A DNA stretch of 64,000 nucleotides. Origin: Bradyrhizobium diazoefficiens. Lineage in GTDB: Bacteria > Pseudomonadota > Alphaproteobacteria > Rhizobiales > Xanthobacteraceae. The translations under genes were made by a program, and so were the position numbers. The DNA lies in the NCBI RefSeq assembly GCF_018131185.1, contig NZ_JAFCJE010000001.1, positions 400,001 through 464,000 of the forward strand, written 5' to 3'. Below are positions 23,732 to 31,893 of this stretch, in pieces (the first letter of the stretch is position 1; each line of letters starts with the position of its first letter). The notes beneath the pieces are model-generated. The model did no database searches, was not told the origin of the DNA, and saw only the letters and a list, made by a program, of their open reading frames with translations.

Positions 23732-25609
23732 ATGACGACGTCAGACACGGCTGTGCATACGCAGCCCTTCCAGGCCGAAGTTTCCGAGCTCCTGCACCTC
23801 ATGGTGCATTCCGTCTATTCCGAGACCGACATCTTCCTGCGCGAGCTCGTCTCCAACGCCTCCGACGCCTGCGACAAGCTGCGCTACGAGGCGATCGCCA
23901 GCCCGGCGCTGCTGGGCGAGGACGACGCGCTCAAGATCCGCATCATTCCCAACAAGCAGGCCACGACGCTCACGATCGCCGACAACGGCATCGGCATGGA
24001 GCGGCAGGAGCTGATCGATCATCTCGGCACCATCGCCCGCTCCGGCACCAAGGCGTTCGTATCGAAGCTGAAGGAGGCCAAGGATGGCCTCGGCTTGATC
24101 GGCCAGTTCGGCGTCGGCTTCTATTCCGCCTTCATGGTCGCCGAGAAGATCGCCGTGGTCAGCCGCCGTGCCGGCGAGAGCGACGTCTGGACCTGGACAT
24201 CTTCCGGTGGCTCCGGCTTCGAGATCGCCCGTGCCAGTGACGAGGAGGCGGCGCGGCTGACGCGCGGCACCGAGATCGTTCTGCATCTCAAGGACGATGC
24301 CAAGAAATACCTCGAGGCCTACGAGATCGAGCGCATCGTCGGTGCCTATTCCGACAACATCCTGTTTCCCATCGAGCTCGTGCCGGAAGAGGGCGAGCCG
24401 CGCCAGATCAATTCGGCCAGCGCGCTATGGCAGCGCTCGAAATCAGAGCTCACGGCAGAAGACTACAAGAAAGCCTATCAGCAGATCGCGTCCGCCTTCG
24501 ACGATCCCGCGATGACGCTGCATTACCGCGCCGAGGGCCGCTATTCCTACGCCGTGCTGCTGTTCGCTCCCTCGACCAAGCCGTTCGACCTGTTCGAGCC
24601 GAACCGCAAGGGCCGGGTGAAGCTCTACGTCCGCCGGGTCTTCATCACCGACGATGCCGATCTGCTTCCGGGCTATCTCCGCTTCGTCCGAGGCGTCGTC
24701 GACAGCGAGGACCTTCCCCTCAACATCTCCCGCGAGATGCTCCAGAACAATCCCCAGCTCGCGCAGATCCGCAAGGCGGTGGCGACCCGGGTCGTGTCGG
24801 AGCTCGAAAGCCTCGCCGAGAAGGATCCGGACAATTTCGCCAAGATCTGGGACGCCTTCGGCGCGGTGCTCAAGGAAGGCATCTACGAGGATTTCGAGCG
24901 GCGCGAGAAACTGCTGGCGCTGTCGCGCTTCACCACGACGTCGGGCGAGAAGCGTTCGCTGAAGCAGGTCATCGCCGATTTCAAGCCGAACCAGACCGAG
25001 ATCTATTATCTCGTCGGCGACAGCATCGAGCGGCTGAAGTCCAACCCGCGGCTCGAGGCCGCGACGGCGCGCGGCATCGAGGTGCTGCTGCTGTCCGATC
25101 CCGTCGACGCCTTCTGGACCTCGATGCCCTCGGAGTTCGAGGGCAAGCCGCTGAAGTCGCTGAGCCAGGGCGATCTCAATCTCGACCTGATTCCGCGCGT
25201 CGACGACAAGGACGAGGCGAAGAAGGATGAGCCCGAAGCCGACGAGGCCGCCACCATCGCTGTGATCAAGGCCGCGCTCGGCGAGCGCGTCAGCGACGTC
25301 AAGGCCTCGACACGCCTCACCAGCTCGGCGTCCTGCCTCGTCGCCGACAGCCAGGGGCCGAGCCGGGAGCTCGAGCGAATCCTGGCGCAGCAGAACCGCG
25401 GCATGAAGACCAAGCCGATCCTGGAGATCAATCTGCGCCATCCGATGGTGGGCGCGATCACCAAGGCGCAGGCCGGCTCCAAGGCGGTCGACGATCTCAG
25501 CCTGCTCCTGCTCGAACAGGCGCAGATCCTGGATGGCGAATTGCCGGAAGATCCCGCCGCGTTTGCGGCGAGGCTGAACCGGCTGGTGCTGCAGGGGCTC
25601 GGCGCATAG
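23732..25609 (+). CDS. htpG: molecular chaperone HtpG (Hsp90)
   Basis: The 625-residue protein has the full bacterial Hsp90 layout. The N-terminal ATPase has [19 protein letters not shown] and [15 protein letters not shown]. The middle domain has [21 protein letters not shown], which carries the ATP-contact Arg, and the C-terminal dimerisation domain ends [11 protein letters not shown]. It refolds or holds client proteins in the cytosol. Its place next to the general stress locus is suggestive, but no GGAAC-CGTT promoter precedes it; a different promoter is proposed at 23666. Confidence 0.97.
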   Translation: MTTSDTAVHTQPFQAEVSELLHLMVHSVYSETDIFLRELVSNASDACDKLRYEAIASPALLGEDDALKIRIIPNKQATTLTIADNGIGMERQELIDHLGTIARSGTKAFVSKLKEAKDGLGLIGQFGVGFYSAFMVAEKIAVVSRRAGESDVWTWTSSGGSGFEIARASDEEAARLTRGTEIVLHLKDDAKKYLEAYEIERIVGAYSDNILFPIELVPEEGEPRQINSASALWQRSKSELTAEDYKKAYQQIASAFDDPAMTLHYRAEGRYSYAVLLFAPSTKPFDLFEPNRKGRVKLYVRRVFITDDADLLPGYLRFVRGVVDSEDLPLNISREMLQNNPQLAQIRKAVATRVVSELESLAEKDPDNFAKIWDAFGAVLKEGIYEDFERREKLLALSRFTTTSGEKRSLKQVIADFKPNQTEIYYLVGDSIERLKSNPRLEAATARGIEVLLLSDPVDAFWTSMPSEFEGKPLKSLSQGDLNLDLIPRVDDKDEAKKDEPEADEAATIAVIKAALGERVSDVKASTRLTSSASCLVADSQGPSRELERILAQQNRGMKTKPILEINLRHPMVGAITKAQAGSKAVDDLSLLLLEQAQILDGELPEDPAAFAARLNRLVLQGLGA

Positions 25610-25739
25610 CGCCGTAGCCCGCTGCGCCCACCTTGCCGTCATCCGATCCAGGAACTGTCGCCGCCGGCTTCGTGTTATGCCATAGCAGGCCGTCGGCATC
25701 AGACCCGCCGCCGACGTCGTCGATTCGAGGATTAAGTCC

Positions 25740-26018
25740 ATGCGCCTGCCGATCTTGACCCTCACCGCGACTGCGGCGCTGTTCGTTGCGGCACCGGCCA
25801 ATGCTCAGAGATACGACCTGCGCTATCCGGTGTGCATGCACGTCTATACGGCCGGTGGCGGCTTCGGCGGTGGCGGCGGTGATTATTTCGACTGCTCTTT
25901 CACCTCGATGCCGCAATGTCGGGCCACGGCGTCGGGGCTCGCGGCGAGCTGTGACGTCAATCCCTACTACGCGCCCAAGGAGCCGCCGCCTCGCCGGCGC
26001 CACAAGAAGCCGCACTAG
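25740..26018 (+). CDS. DUF3551 small secreted protein 1
   Basis: The 92-residue product has a signal peptide (MRLPILTLTATAALFVAAPANAQ) and a short mature part with the block YPVCMHVYTAGGG...YFDCSFTSMPQCRATASGLAASCDVNPYY. Four conserved cysteines predict two disulfides. The pattern matches the DUF3551 family, which is expanded in Bradyrhizobium. A basic tail (RRRHKKPH) follows. Function unknown. The next gene is a paralogue 33 bases downstream. Confidence 0.85.
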   Translation: MRLPILTLTATAALFVAAPANAQRYDLRYPVCMHVYTAGGGFGGGGGDYFDCSFTSMPQCRATASGLAASCDVNPYYAPKEPPPRRRHKKPH

Positions 26019-26051
26019 CGATCGTCGATGCGGCGTGCAGGAGCACTCTTC

Positions 26052-26315
26052 ATGCGTCTCTGGTCGTGCCCCATCATCGTCGTCGCGGCATTGCTCGCGC
26101 TCACGCCCTCGCATGCGCAGACCTACGATCCGAGCTATCCCGTCTGCATGCACGTCTATTCCGGCCGCGGCGGCCTGAATTGGTACGATTGCTCGTTCAC
26201 CTCGATGCCGCAGTGCCGCGCCACGGCCTCGGGCCGCGCCGCCACCTGCGATCTCAATCCGTATTATCGGTCCAATGTACCTTCGCAGCGCCAGCGTCAC
26301 CGGCGCAGCGGCTAG
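26052..26315 (+). CDS. DUF3551 small secreted protein 2
   Basis: This 87-residue paralogue of the preceding gene shares YPVCMHVY, WYDCSFTSMPQCRATASGRAATCDLNPYY and all four cysteines, but lacks the Gly-rich insert. The signal peptide is MRLWSCPIIVVAALLALTPSHAQ. The start at 26052 is preceded by AGGAG. A longer reading from 26028 spoils the signal peptide. The pair is a tandem duplication of unknown role. Confidence 0.83.
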   Translation: MRLWSCPIIVVAALLALTPSHAQTYDPSYPVCMHVYSGRGGLNWYDCSFTSMPQCRATASGRAATCDLNPYYRSNVPSQRQRHRRSG

Positions 26316-26565
26316 CGCCCCTGCACAGGCCACCAAGCCAATCGCGGTCCGCTTGTGCAGATGATGTGAGGGCCAGGCGCTCCGCCCATCTTGCGCCGGC
26401 CATCGGCCTGCGCCGACACCATGCCGCCGAGATCGCCGGCCTGGTAAAGGATAGCTAGCGTTAATTCCGCACTAACCGGGTTTTACCTTGTCCTTTAACA
26501 CCTGGGCAGGGCGCGCGAGCTAAGTTACCGGAACCAGCAGAAACGTTCCGAAAGAATGAACGGCA

Positions 26566-28371
26566 ATGACGACCGCTGTCATCGAGCAACCGAAAACCGG
26601 GCGTGCCCCTTCGGCTTCAAAGATCTGGCTGAAAGCCATCGAGCTCACCGCGCGGATCGAGACGTTGCCCGGACGTCTGTTCGCCGACGTCATCGACGAT
26701 TGGGCGCAGCGCCAGCCCGACCGTGTCGCGCTGGTCGCCGATGACGCGAGTCTCGACTATAAAGGCCTGTCGAAGCGGATCAGTCGCTACGCGCGCTGGG
26801 CGCTCTCGGTCGGCGTGACCAAGGGTGATATCGTCGCGTTGATCATGCCGAACGGCATCGACTATGTCGCGGCATGGCTCGGCATCAGCCGCGTCGGCGG
26901 TGTGGTCGCGCTCCTCAATACCAAGCTGGTCGGTCAGTCGCTCGCGCATTGCATCGACGTCGCCAAGCCCAGGCATATCATCGTGGCGCACGAGCTCACG
27001 GAGATCTTCGAGAGTTCAACGCCGCATCTGAAGACCCAGGCCAAGGTCTGGACGCATGGCGATGCCCGCAGCGATCGTGCCATCGATGTCGCGCTTGCCG
27101 TGCTGGACGACGCTCCTCTTTCGCCGCTGGAGCGCGGCGAGGTTACCATCGACGACCGTGCGTTGCTGATCTACACCTCGGGCACGACAGGCCTGCCGAA
27201 GGCGGCCAGCATCAGCCATCGCCGCATTCTCAATTGGGGCTTCTGGTTCGCCGGCCTCACCGGCGCGACCCCCCAGGATCGGCTCTATGATTGCCTGCCG
27301 TTATTCCATTCGGTCGGCGGCATCGTCGCGCCGTGCAGCATGCTGGCCGCCGGCGGCTCGGTGGTGATCGCGGAGAAATTCTCTGCGTCGCATTTCTGGT
27401 CCGACATCGTCCGGCACGACTGCACGCTGTTTCAGTACATCGGCGAGCTCTGCCGCTATCTGCTCAAGGCGCCGCCGTCGGAGTACGAGAACCGTCATCG
27501 TCTCCGCCTCGTCTGCGGCAACGGCCTGCGCGGCGACATCTGGGACGACTTTCAGGCGCGTTTCGCCATTCCCCGCATCCTCGAATTCTATGCGGCGACG
27601 GAAGGCAATTTCTCGCTGTTCAACGTCGAGGGACAGCCGGGCGCGATCGGCCGTGTCCCGCCGCTGCTCGCCCATCGCTTTCCTGCCAATCTCGTCAAGC
27701 TCGACCCCGACAGCGGCATGCCGCTACGCAATGAAGAGGGATTTTGCCTCGCCTGCGCTCGCGGCGAGGCCGGCGAAGCCATCGGCCGCATCGGCACCGC
27801 CGATGAGGGCGGCGGCCGCTTCGAGGGCTACACCGACGCCGGCGAGACCGAGAAGAAGATCCTTCGTGATGTCTTTGCCAAAGGCGATGCCTGGTTCCGC
27901 ACCGGCGATCTGATGCGGATCGACGACAAGGGCTTCTTCCATTTCGTCGATCGCATCGGGGACACTTTCCGCTGGAAGGGCGAGAACGTCGCGACATCGG
28001 AGGTGAATGACGCGATGCGCGACTTCACCGGCGTGGTCGATGCGACCACCTACGGCGTCGCCATCTCCGGCACCGACGGTCGCGCCGGCATGAGCGCGAT
28101 CGTCGTCAACGAGGGCTTTGACATTGGGGCATTGCCCGCACATCTGGCGCAACGCCTGCCGGCCTATGCACGTCCCGTCTTCATCCGCATCTCCAGTGAG
28201 ATCGATGCGACCGAGACGTTCAAGCAGAAGAAGGGCGATCTCGCGCGGGAAGGCTTCGATCCCGCCGCGATCTCCGATCCGCTGCTCATGGTCGACCCGA
28301 GATCCGGAGCCTACGTCCCGCTGGACGCCGAGGCTTATGCACGAATCCTGGACGGCTCCATCAGGCTGTAA
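26566..28371 (+). CDS. long-chain acyl-CoA synthetase, FATP/FadD6-like
   Basis: The 601-residue ligase has the P-loop LLIYTSGTTGLPKAASIS, the EFYAATEGNFSLFNVEG motif typical of fatty-acid-transport-protein-type synthetases, and the RTGDLMRIDDKGFFHFVDRIGDTFRWKGENVAT block. The catalytic Lys is in FKQKKGDL near the end. It activates a long or branched acid. An ACP gene follows after 140 bp, then an adenylation enzyme and a ketoreductase, so the product may enter a dedicated acyl-modifying pathway. Confidence 0.92.
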   Translation: MTTAVIEQPKTGRAPSASKIWLKAIELTARIETLPGRLFADVIDDWAQRQPDRVALVADDASLDYKGLSKRISRYARWALSVGVTKGDIVALIMPNGIDYVAAWLGISRVGGVVALLNTKLVGQSLAHCIDVAKPRHIIVAHELTEIFESSTPHLKTQAKVWTHGDARSDRAIDVALAVLDDAPLSPLERGEVTIDDRALLIYTSGTTGLPKAASISHRRILNWGFWFAGLTGATPQDRLYDCLPLFHSVGGIVAPCSMLAAGGSVVIAEKFSASHFWSDIVRHDCTLFQYIGELCRYLLKAPPSEYENRHRLRLVCGNGLRGDIWDDFQARFAIPRILEFYAATEGNFSLFNVEGQPGAIGRVPPLLAHRFPANLVKLDPDSGMPLRNEEGFCLACARGEAGEAIGRIGTADEGGGRFEGYTDAGETEKKILRDVFAKGDAWFRTGDLMRIDDKGFFHFVDRIGDTFRWKGENVATSEVNDAMRDFTGVVDATTYGVAISGTDGRAGMSAIVVNEGFDIGALPAHLAQRLPAYARPVFIRISSEIDATETFKQKKGDLAREGFDPAAISDPLLMVDPRSGAYVPLDAEAYARILDGSIRL

Positions 28372-28511
28372 ACCCGGCAAAATCCGCAGATGGGTCCAAT
28401 TTTATCTGAATTGTCCAAGAAGCCATTTACTTCTCTCGGGTAAACAAGCGGCCATGGGGAGGCGGCCTGCAAGAGCCGCCGCAACAGCAACGATAACAAA
28501 GCGAGCCAGCC

Positions 28512-28757
28512 ATGTCGGTAAGGTCTAAGGTCATTGAGGCGATCCAGCAGATCGCCAGGGAGCAGCACGTCACGCTTCCCGCTCTTTCGGACGATCTGTC
28601 CCTGCACGAGACGGGCTTCGACTCGCTCGCCTTCGCCATTCTGGTCGCACGTCTCGAGGACGAGACCGGCGTCGACCCCTTCACCATCTCCGAGGACGCT
28701 GCATTTCCCGCCACGGTAGGCGATTTCGTGCGGGCCTACGAAAATGTCCCCGCGTGA
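28512..28757 (+). CDS. acyl carrier protein
   Basis: The 81-residue four-helix carrier has Ser38 in the GFDSLA motif, the site for the 4'-phosphopantetheine arm. The flanking DDLSLHETGFDSLAFAILVARLEDETGVDPF is typical of specialised ACPs rather than the housekeeping AcpP, which has the DSLDTVELV form. The last 14 bases overlap the next gene. A hairpin GGCGGC/GCCGCC (28461-28480) stands in the leader. It probably carries the acyl group handled by its neighbours. Confidence 0.92.
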   Translation: MSVRSKVIEAIQQIAREQHVTLPALSDDLSLHETGFDSLAFAILVARLEDETGVDPFTISEDAAFPATVGDFVRAYENVPA

Positions 28758-30126
28758 GATCTTTGCGCTCCGCGACCATCTCAGCGCGGAGCTGAAGGGC
28801 CGCACGATCTCCGATGCGCATGATGTCGTGTCGCTGACCGACGTCCTGTTGCACACGGTCCTGGGCGGCCGCCTGCGCGAATTGTCGGGCCGCGCCGTGC
28901 TGCTCAAACTATCGGATCAGCTTCGCTCCGGCCTTGCCATGATCGAGCTCGACGGCATCGCTCGTCGCATGCTGCTATGTCCACCCGATCTCAATGCGGC
29001 ACATCTCGACGCGCTGATCGCAGATGCCGCGATCGACGCCGTCGTCACCGACGAGCCCGACCGCTGGACGGACACGGGCATCGCGCTCGTCGTCACTGCG
29101 CAACTGCCGCTCGAAGCCGCCACGCCAGCCAAGTCCGAACGCGCAACCGAATGGCTGATGCTGACGTCGGGCACGGCCGGCGTGCCGAAAATCGCGGGCC
29201 ATACGCTGGAGGCGCTGACCGGGGCGATCGTCGCCGAGGGCCCCGCACGCGGACCTGCGCCGGTGTGGGCGACGTTCTACGACATCCGCCGCTATGGCGG
29301 CCTGCAAATCTTCCTCCGCGCCATCCTCTCCGGCGGCTCCATGGTGCTGTCGGATCCGCAGGAGGCGCTGGCCAATCACGTCGCACGGTTGAATGCGCGC
29401 GGGGTCTCCCACATCTCGGGCACACCCTCGCACTGGCGCAAGCTCCTGATGAGCGGTTCGGCCACGCAATTCGCCCCGGCGTACGTCCGTCTCTCCGGTG
29501 AGATCGCCGACCAGGCGGTGCTCGATGGTTTGAAGGCGGCATTTCCCAACTCCTCCATCGGTCATGCCTATGCCTCGACCGAAGCCGGCGTCGGCTTCGC
29601 CGTGAATGACGGGCTGGAGGGCTTTCCGGCCGATTATCTCGGCAATCGCAACGGCGTCGAGATGAAAGTGGTCGACGGCTCGCTCCGTATCCGTTCGACG
29701 CGCACCGCGCATGCCTATGTCGGCCGCAGCGCCGGGGCGCTCACCGATGACGACGGATTTGTCGACAGCGGCGACATCGTCGAGCTGCGCGGTGACCGCT
29801 ATTACTTCGTCGGCCGCCGCGGCGGCATCATCAATATCGGCGGGCTGAAGGTCCACCCCGAAGAGATCGAGGCGGTGATCAACCGACATCCCGATGTGCG
29901 GATGTCGCGGGCAAAATCGCGGAAGAGCCCGATCACCGGCGGCATCGTCGTCGCCGACGTGATCCTCACTGCGGGCACCGATCCCGCGCGCGCCAAAGAG
30001 ATTCGCGACCAGATCCTGGATCAGTGCCGCGCGCAGCTCGCCTCCCACAAGGTGCCGGCGGTGATTCGCTTCGTCGAGGCGCTCGATGTCACCCCGGCCG
30101 GAAAACTGGCGCGAACCGATGCATAG
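28744..30126 (+). CDS. AMP-dependent adenylation enzyme, likely ACP-loading ligase
   Basis: The 460-residue enzyme keeps the core of the adenylation fold: LMLTSGTAGVPKIAGHT, GHAYASTEAGVGFA, DSGDIVELRGDRYYFVGRRGGIINIGGLKVHPEEIEAVI and C-terminal TPAGKLART with the catalytic Lys. It is about 60 residues shorter than ordinary acyl-CoA ligases, mainly in the N-terminal half. Overlap with the ACP gene suggests it loads that ACP. The downstream SDR gene overlaps its 3' end by 8 bases. Substrate unknown. Confidence 0.88.
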   Translation: MSPREIFALRDHLSAELKGRTISDAHDVVSLTDVLLHTVLGGRLRELSGRAVLLKLSDQLRSGLAMIELDGIARRMLLCPPDLNAAHLDALIADAAIDAVVTDEPDRWTDTGIALVVTAQLPLEAATPAKSERATEWLMLTSGTAGVPKIAGHTLEALTGAIVAEGPARGPAPVWATFYDIRRYGGLQIFLRAILSGGSMVLSDPQEALANHVARLNARGVSHISGTPSHWRKLLMSGSATQFAPAYVRLSGEIADQAVLDGLKAAFPNSSIGHAYASTEAGVGFAVNDGLEGFPADYLGNRNGVEMKVVDGSLRIRSTRTAHAYVGRSAGALTDDDGFVDSGDIVELRGDRYYFVGRRGGIINIGGLKVHPEEIEAVINRHPDVRMSRAKSRKSPITGGIVVADVILTAGTDPARAKEIRDQILDQCRAQLASHKVPAVIRFVEALDVTPAGKLARTDA

Positions 30127-30844
30127 GAACGTTCTCGTCACCGGCGGTAGTCGCGGCATAGGTCTTTCGATCGGCAGACGCCTCGCCGGCGCCGGCTACA
30201 ACGTGATCGCGGCGGCGCGGCGTGAAAGCGAAGAGCTGAAGGCTGCGATTGCCGGGTCCGACGGGCGGCTGCATTTCCGCGCATGCGACCTCGCGGTGAT
30301 CGACGCCATTCCGGCCTTTGCAAAACTCGTGCGCGACGAATTCGGCCCGGTCTACGGCCTCGTCAACAATGCCGGCCTCGGCACTGAAGGCCTGCTCGCC
30401 ACCATGCATAATTCCGAGATCGAGGCGCTGGTGCAGCTCAACGTGCTGTCGCCGATCATCCTCACCAAATATGTGGCGCGGCAGATGATGGCGGACGGCG
30501 CCGGCCGCATCATCAACATCTCCTCGATCATTGCCACGACCGGCTATAACGGCCTGTCCGTCTACGGCGCGACCAAGGCCGCCGCCACCGGCTTCACCCG
30601 ATCGCTTGCGCGCGAGGTCGGCAAGGTCGGCATCACGGTGAATGCCATCGCGCCGGGCTTCATCGACACCGAGCTCACGCATAATCTTTCCGACGAAGGC
30701 CGCAAGCGCATCGCCGGCCGCAGCGCGCTGCGCCGCCTGCCGGAGACGGACGACGTCGCGCGCATGGTGGAATACCTGCTCGGCGAGGGCGGCCGCAATG
30801 TCACCGGGACCGTGTTCACTGTCGATGCCGGGAATACGGCATAG
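30119..30844 (+). CDS. SDR-family 3-oxoacyl-ACP reductase (FabG-like)
   Basis: The 241-residue reductase has TGGSRGIGLSIG for NADPH, NNAGLGTEG, Ser in NISSIIATTGYN and YGATKAAATGFTRSLA. The tail APGFIDTELTHNLSDEGRKRIAGRSALRRLPETDDVARMVEYLL is FabG-like. It starts at 30119 inside the 3' end of the adenylation gene, so the two are translationally coupled. It would reduce a ketoacyl group on the ACP, yet no ketosynthase is encoded here to make one. Confidence 0.9.
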   Translation: MHRNVLVTGGSRGIGLSIGRRLAGAGYNVIAAARRESEELKAAIAGSDGRLHFRACDLAVIDAIPAFAKLVRDEFGPVYGLVNNAGLGTEGLLATMHNSEIEALVQLNVLSPIILTKYVARQMMADGAGRIINISSIIATTGYNGLSVYGATKAAATGFTRSLAREVGKVGITVNAIAPGFIDTELTHNLSDEGRKRIAGRSALRRLPETDDVARMVEYLLGEGGRNVTGTVFTVDAGNTA

Positions 30845-30846
30845 GC

Positions 30847-30871
30847 GGAACCGTGACATCAACACTGCGTT
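30847..30871 (+). promoter_or_regulatory. EcfG-type promoter before the 69-residue protein gene
   Basis: GGAAC (30847-30851), exactly 16 bases, then CGTT (30868-30871) is a perfect match to the general stress promoter. It starts three bases after the ketoreductase stop and points to the gene at 30971. Confidence 0.8.
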
Positions 30872-30883
30872 GATCCGGCGCAA
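30870..30883 (+). promoter_or_regulatory. FixK2/FNR-type box
   Basis: TTGATCCGGCGCAA fits the Bradyrhizobium FixK2 pattern TTG(A/C)-N8-(T/G)CAA. It overlaps the end of the stress promoter. A class II start would fall near 30918, with GTAAGA (30906-30911) as a weak -10. Confidence 0.65.
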
Positions 30884-30920
30884 TGACAGTCAGCCGGATC
30901 TGGTCGTAAGATGCCTCGCA

Positions 30921-30944
30921 ATCGATTGGGTTACGTCAATCGAT
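30921..30944. promoter_or_regulatory. 8-bp inverted repeat in the leader
   Basis: ATCGATTG (30921-30928) and CAATCGAT (30937-30944) are exact inverses with 8 bases between. It could be an operator or a leader hairpin, 27 bases before the start codon at 30971. Confidence 0.5.
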
Positions 30945-30970
30945 CTGCCCTAATCGACAGGGAGCAGTCA

Positions 30971-31180
30971 ATGGCCATGCCTGACATGACCGCTTCAAAT
31001 CAGGACGCCACGGCACAATCCCGCGCAAAGCCGGATGATGGCCATTGTCCGCCGATGACGCATCAGAATTCCGGCGGTCACGGCCATGAAATGTACCCGC
31101 AGCAATTCGTGCGCCTGGTCGGCTGCCACGATGCCTCTCTCGAAACCTTGCGCAAGCGTCAGGACGAGAAGCTGCACTAA
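30971..31180 (+). CDS. 69-residue His-containing protein of unknown function
   Basis: The start at 30971 (MAMPDMTASNQ) has GGGAGCA upstream. An in-frame ATG at 30911 would add 20 residues read through the inverted repeat. The centre (DDGHCPPMTHQNSGGHGHEMYPQ) holds five His and one Cys and could bind a metal. The end (RLVGCHDASLETLRKRQDEKLH) looks helical. No known family is recognised. A perfect EcfG promoter and a FixK2-type box upstream suggest induction in stationary, stressed or low-oxygen cells. Confidence 0.7.
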   Translation: MAMPDMTASNQDATAQSRAKPDDGHCPPMTHQNSGGHGHEMYPQQFVRLVGCHDASLETLRKRQDEKLH

Positions 31181-31230
31181 AGCGTGCCGAGATTGGAAGA
31201 ATCGTCATCGCGCTTCAGGTTCTTGTTCGA

Positions 31231-31273
31231 GCATGATCTTTTCGGAAAACCGCGGCCATTTTCCGGATCATGC
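31231..31273. repeat. GCATGATC palindromic repeat
   Basis: GCATGATC (31231-31238) and GATCATGC (31266-31273) enclose CGGAAAA and TTTTCCG, making a long hairpin. The surrounding CGCTTCAGGTTCTTG is part of a dispersed element common in Bradyrhizobium and Rhodopseudomonas genomes. Confidence 0.75.
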
Positions 31274-31282
31274 GTCAGCTCC

Positions 31283-31678
31283 TCACGTCCGGTGCTTCGG
31301 CAGGTCGATTCGTTGGTGTGAGAATTCCGGCGGGCCTTCGGTGAGGCGGCGGATCCGGCGCTCGCGTTCGTCCGCCGGCAATGCGGGATCGAGCAGGGTC
31401 TCGATCTCGTGAACTGCGATCTCTTCGATCCTGGTGTCGTCCGAGGCGATTGGATGCCCCGCCACGGGCGCCGGCGGCGCGATCTTCAGACCCAGCTCGA
31501 TCAGCTTGCAGATTGCGTCCGAGCGGGTCATGCGATGGGATTCAGCCCAGGCATCGACCGCCTCCGTCAGTCTTTCGGGCAGCTTGACCGCGCTGACCGG
31601 GTCGATGCCGGTGCGCCGGCGGACCGGAACGGTGGAGTCCTTGTTGCCGAAGTCGGGCACCTCGATCATCCCATGCAA
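31283..31678 (-). CDS. ribbon-helix-helix domain protein
   Basis: The 131-residue protein contains a CopG/Arc-like ribbon-helix-helix (about residues 28-66: VSAVKLPERLTEAVDAWAESHRMTRSDAICKLIELGLK). A second, acidic helical part follows (IEEIAVHEIETLLDPALPADERERRIRRLTEGPPEF). The N-terminal MHGMIEVPDFG is unrelated to antitoxins I know, and no toxin gene is adjacent, so a stand-alone regulator is more likely. A FixK-type box at 31723-31736 and TATCCT at 31700-31695 are spaced to drive it. Confidence 0.78.
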   Translation of the reverse strand: MHGMIEVPDFGNKDSTVPVRRRTGIDPVSAVKLPERLTEAVDAWAESHRMTRSDAICKLIELGLKIAPPAPVAGHPIASDDTRIEEIAVHEIETLLDPALPADERERRIRRLTEGPPEFSHQRIDLPKHRT

Positions 31679-31722
31679 CCCTTTGAGCTCGACAAGGATA
31701 GCCGCACTCCCCGGCCCCTCGC

Positions 31723-31736
31723 TTGATGCCGATCAA
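31723..31736 (-). promoter_or_regulatory. perfect FixK2/FNR box before the RHH gene
   Basis: TTGATGCCGATCAA is a perfect palindromic FNR/FixK site. On the minus strand its centre is 41.5 bases from a start near 31688, with TATCCT (31700-31695) as the -10. That leaves a 9-10 base leader before the ATG at 31678. This is class II activator geometry. Confidence 0.75.
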
Positions 31737-31893
31737 TGACATGCTGCGGCATTGCAACGCGGTCACATCTTGTTGCCGCCGCACCTTGTTGTCCTGGCCG
31801 GTTTCGGCCAAAGATTGAAAGGGACGCCGGCCGGCGAAACCGGATCCATTCCGCCCCGTATTTGTTTCGCATTCCAAACACCCAGCAGCCGCG

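Noticed and set aside
25643-25680. GGAAC followed by CGTG before the DUF3551 pair, as an EcfG promoter
   Set aside because: Spacing is 15 bases and the -10 is CGTG, both outside the accepted range.
31283-31678. RHH protein as the antitoxin of a toxin-antitoxin pair
   Set aside because: No toxin-sized gene overlaps or adjoins it; the neighbours are a small stress gene and DUF3095.
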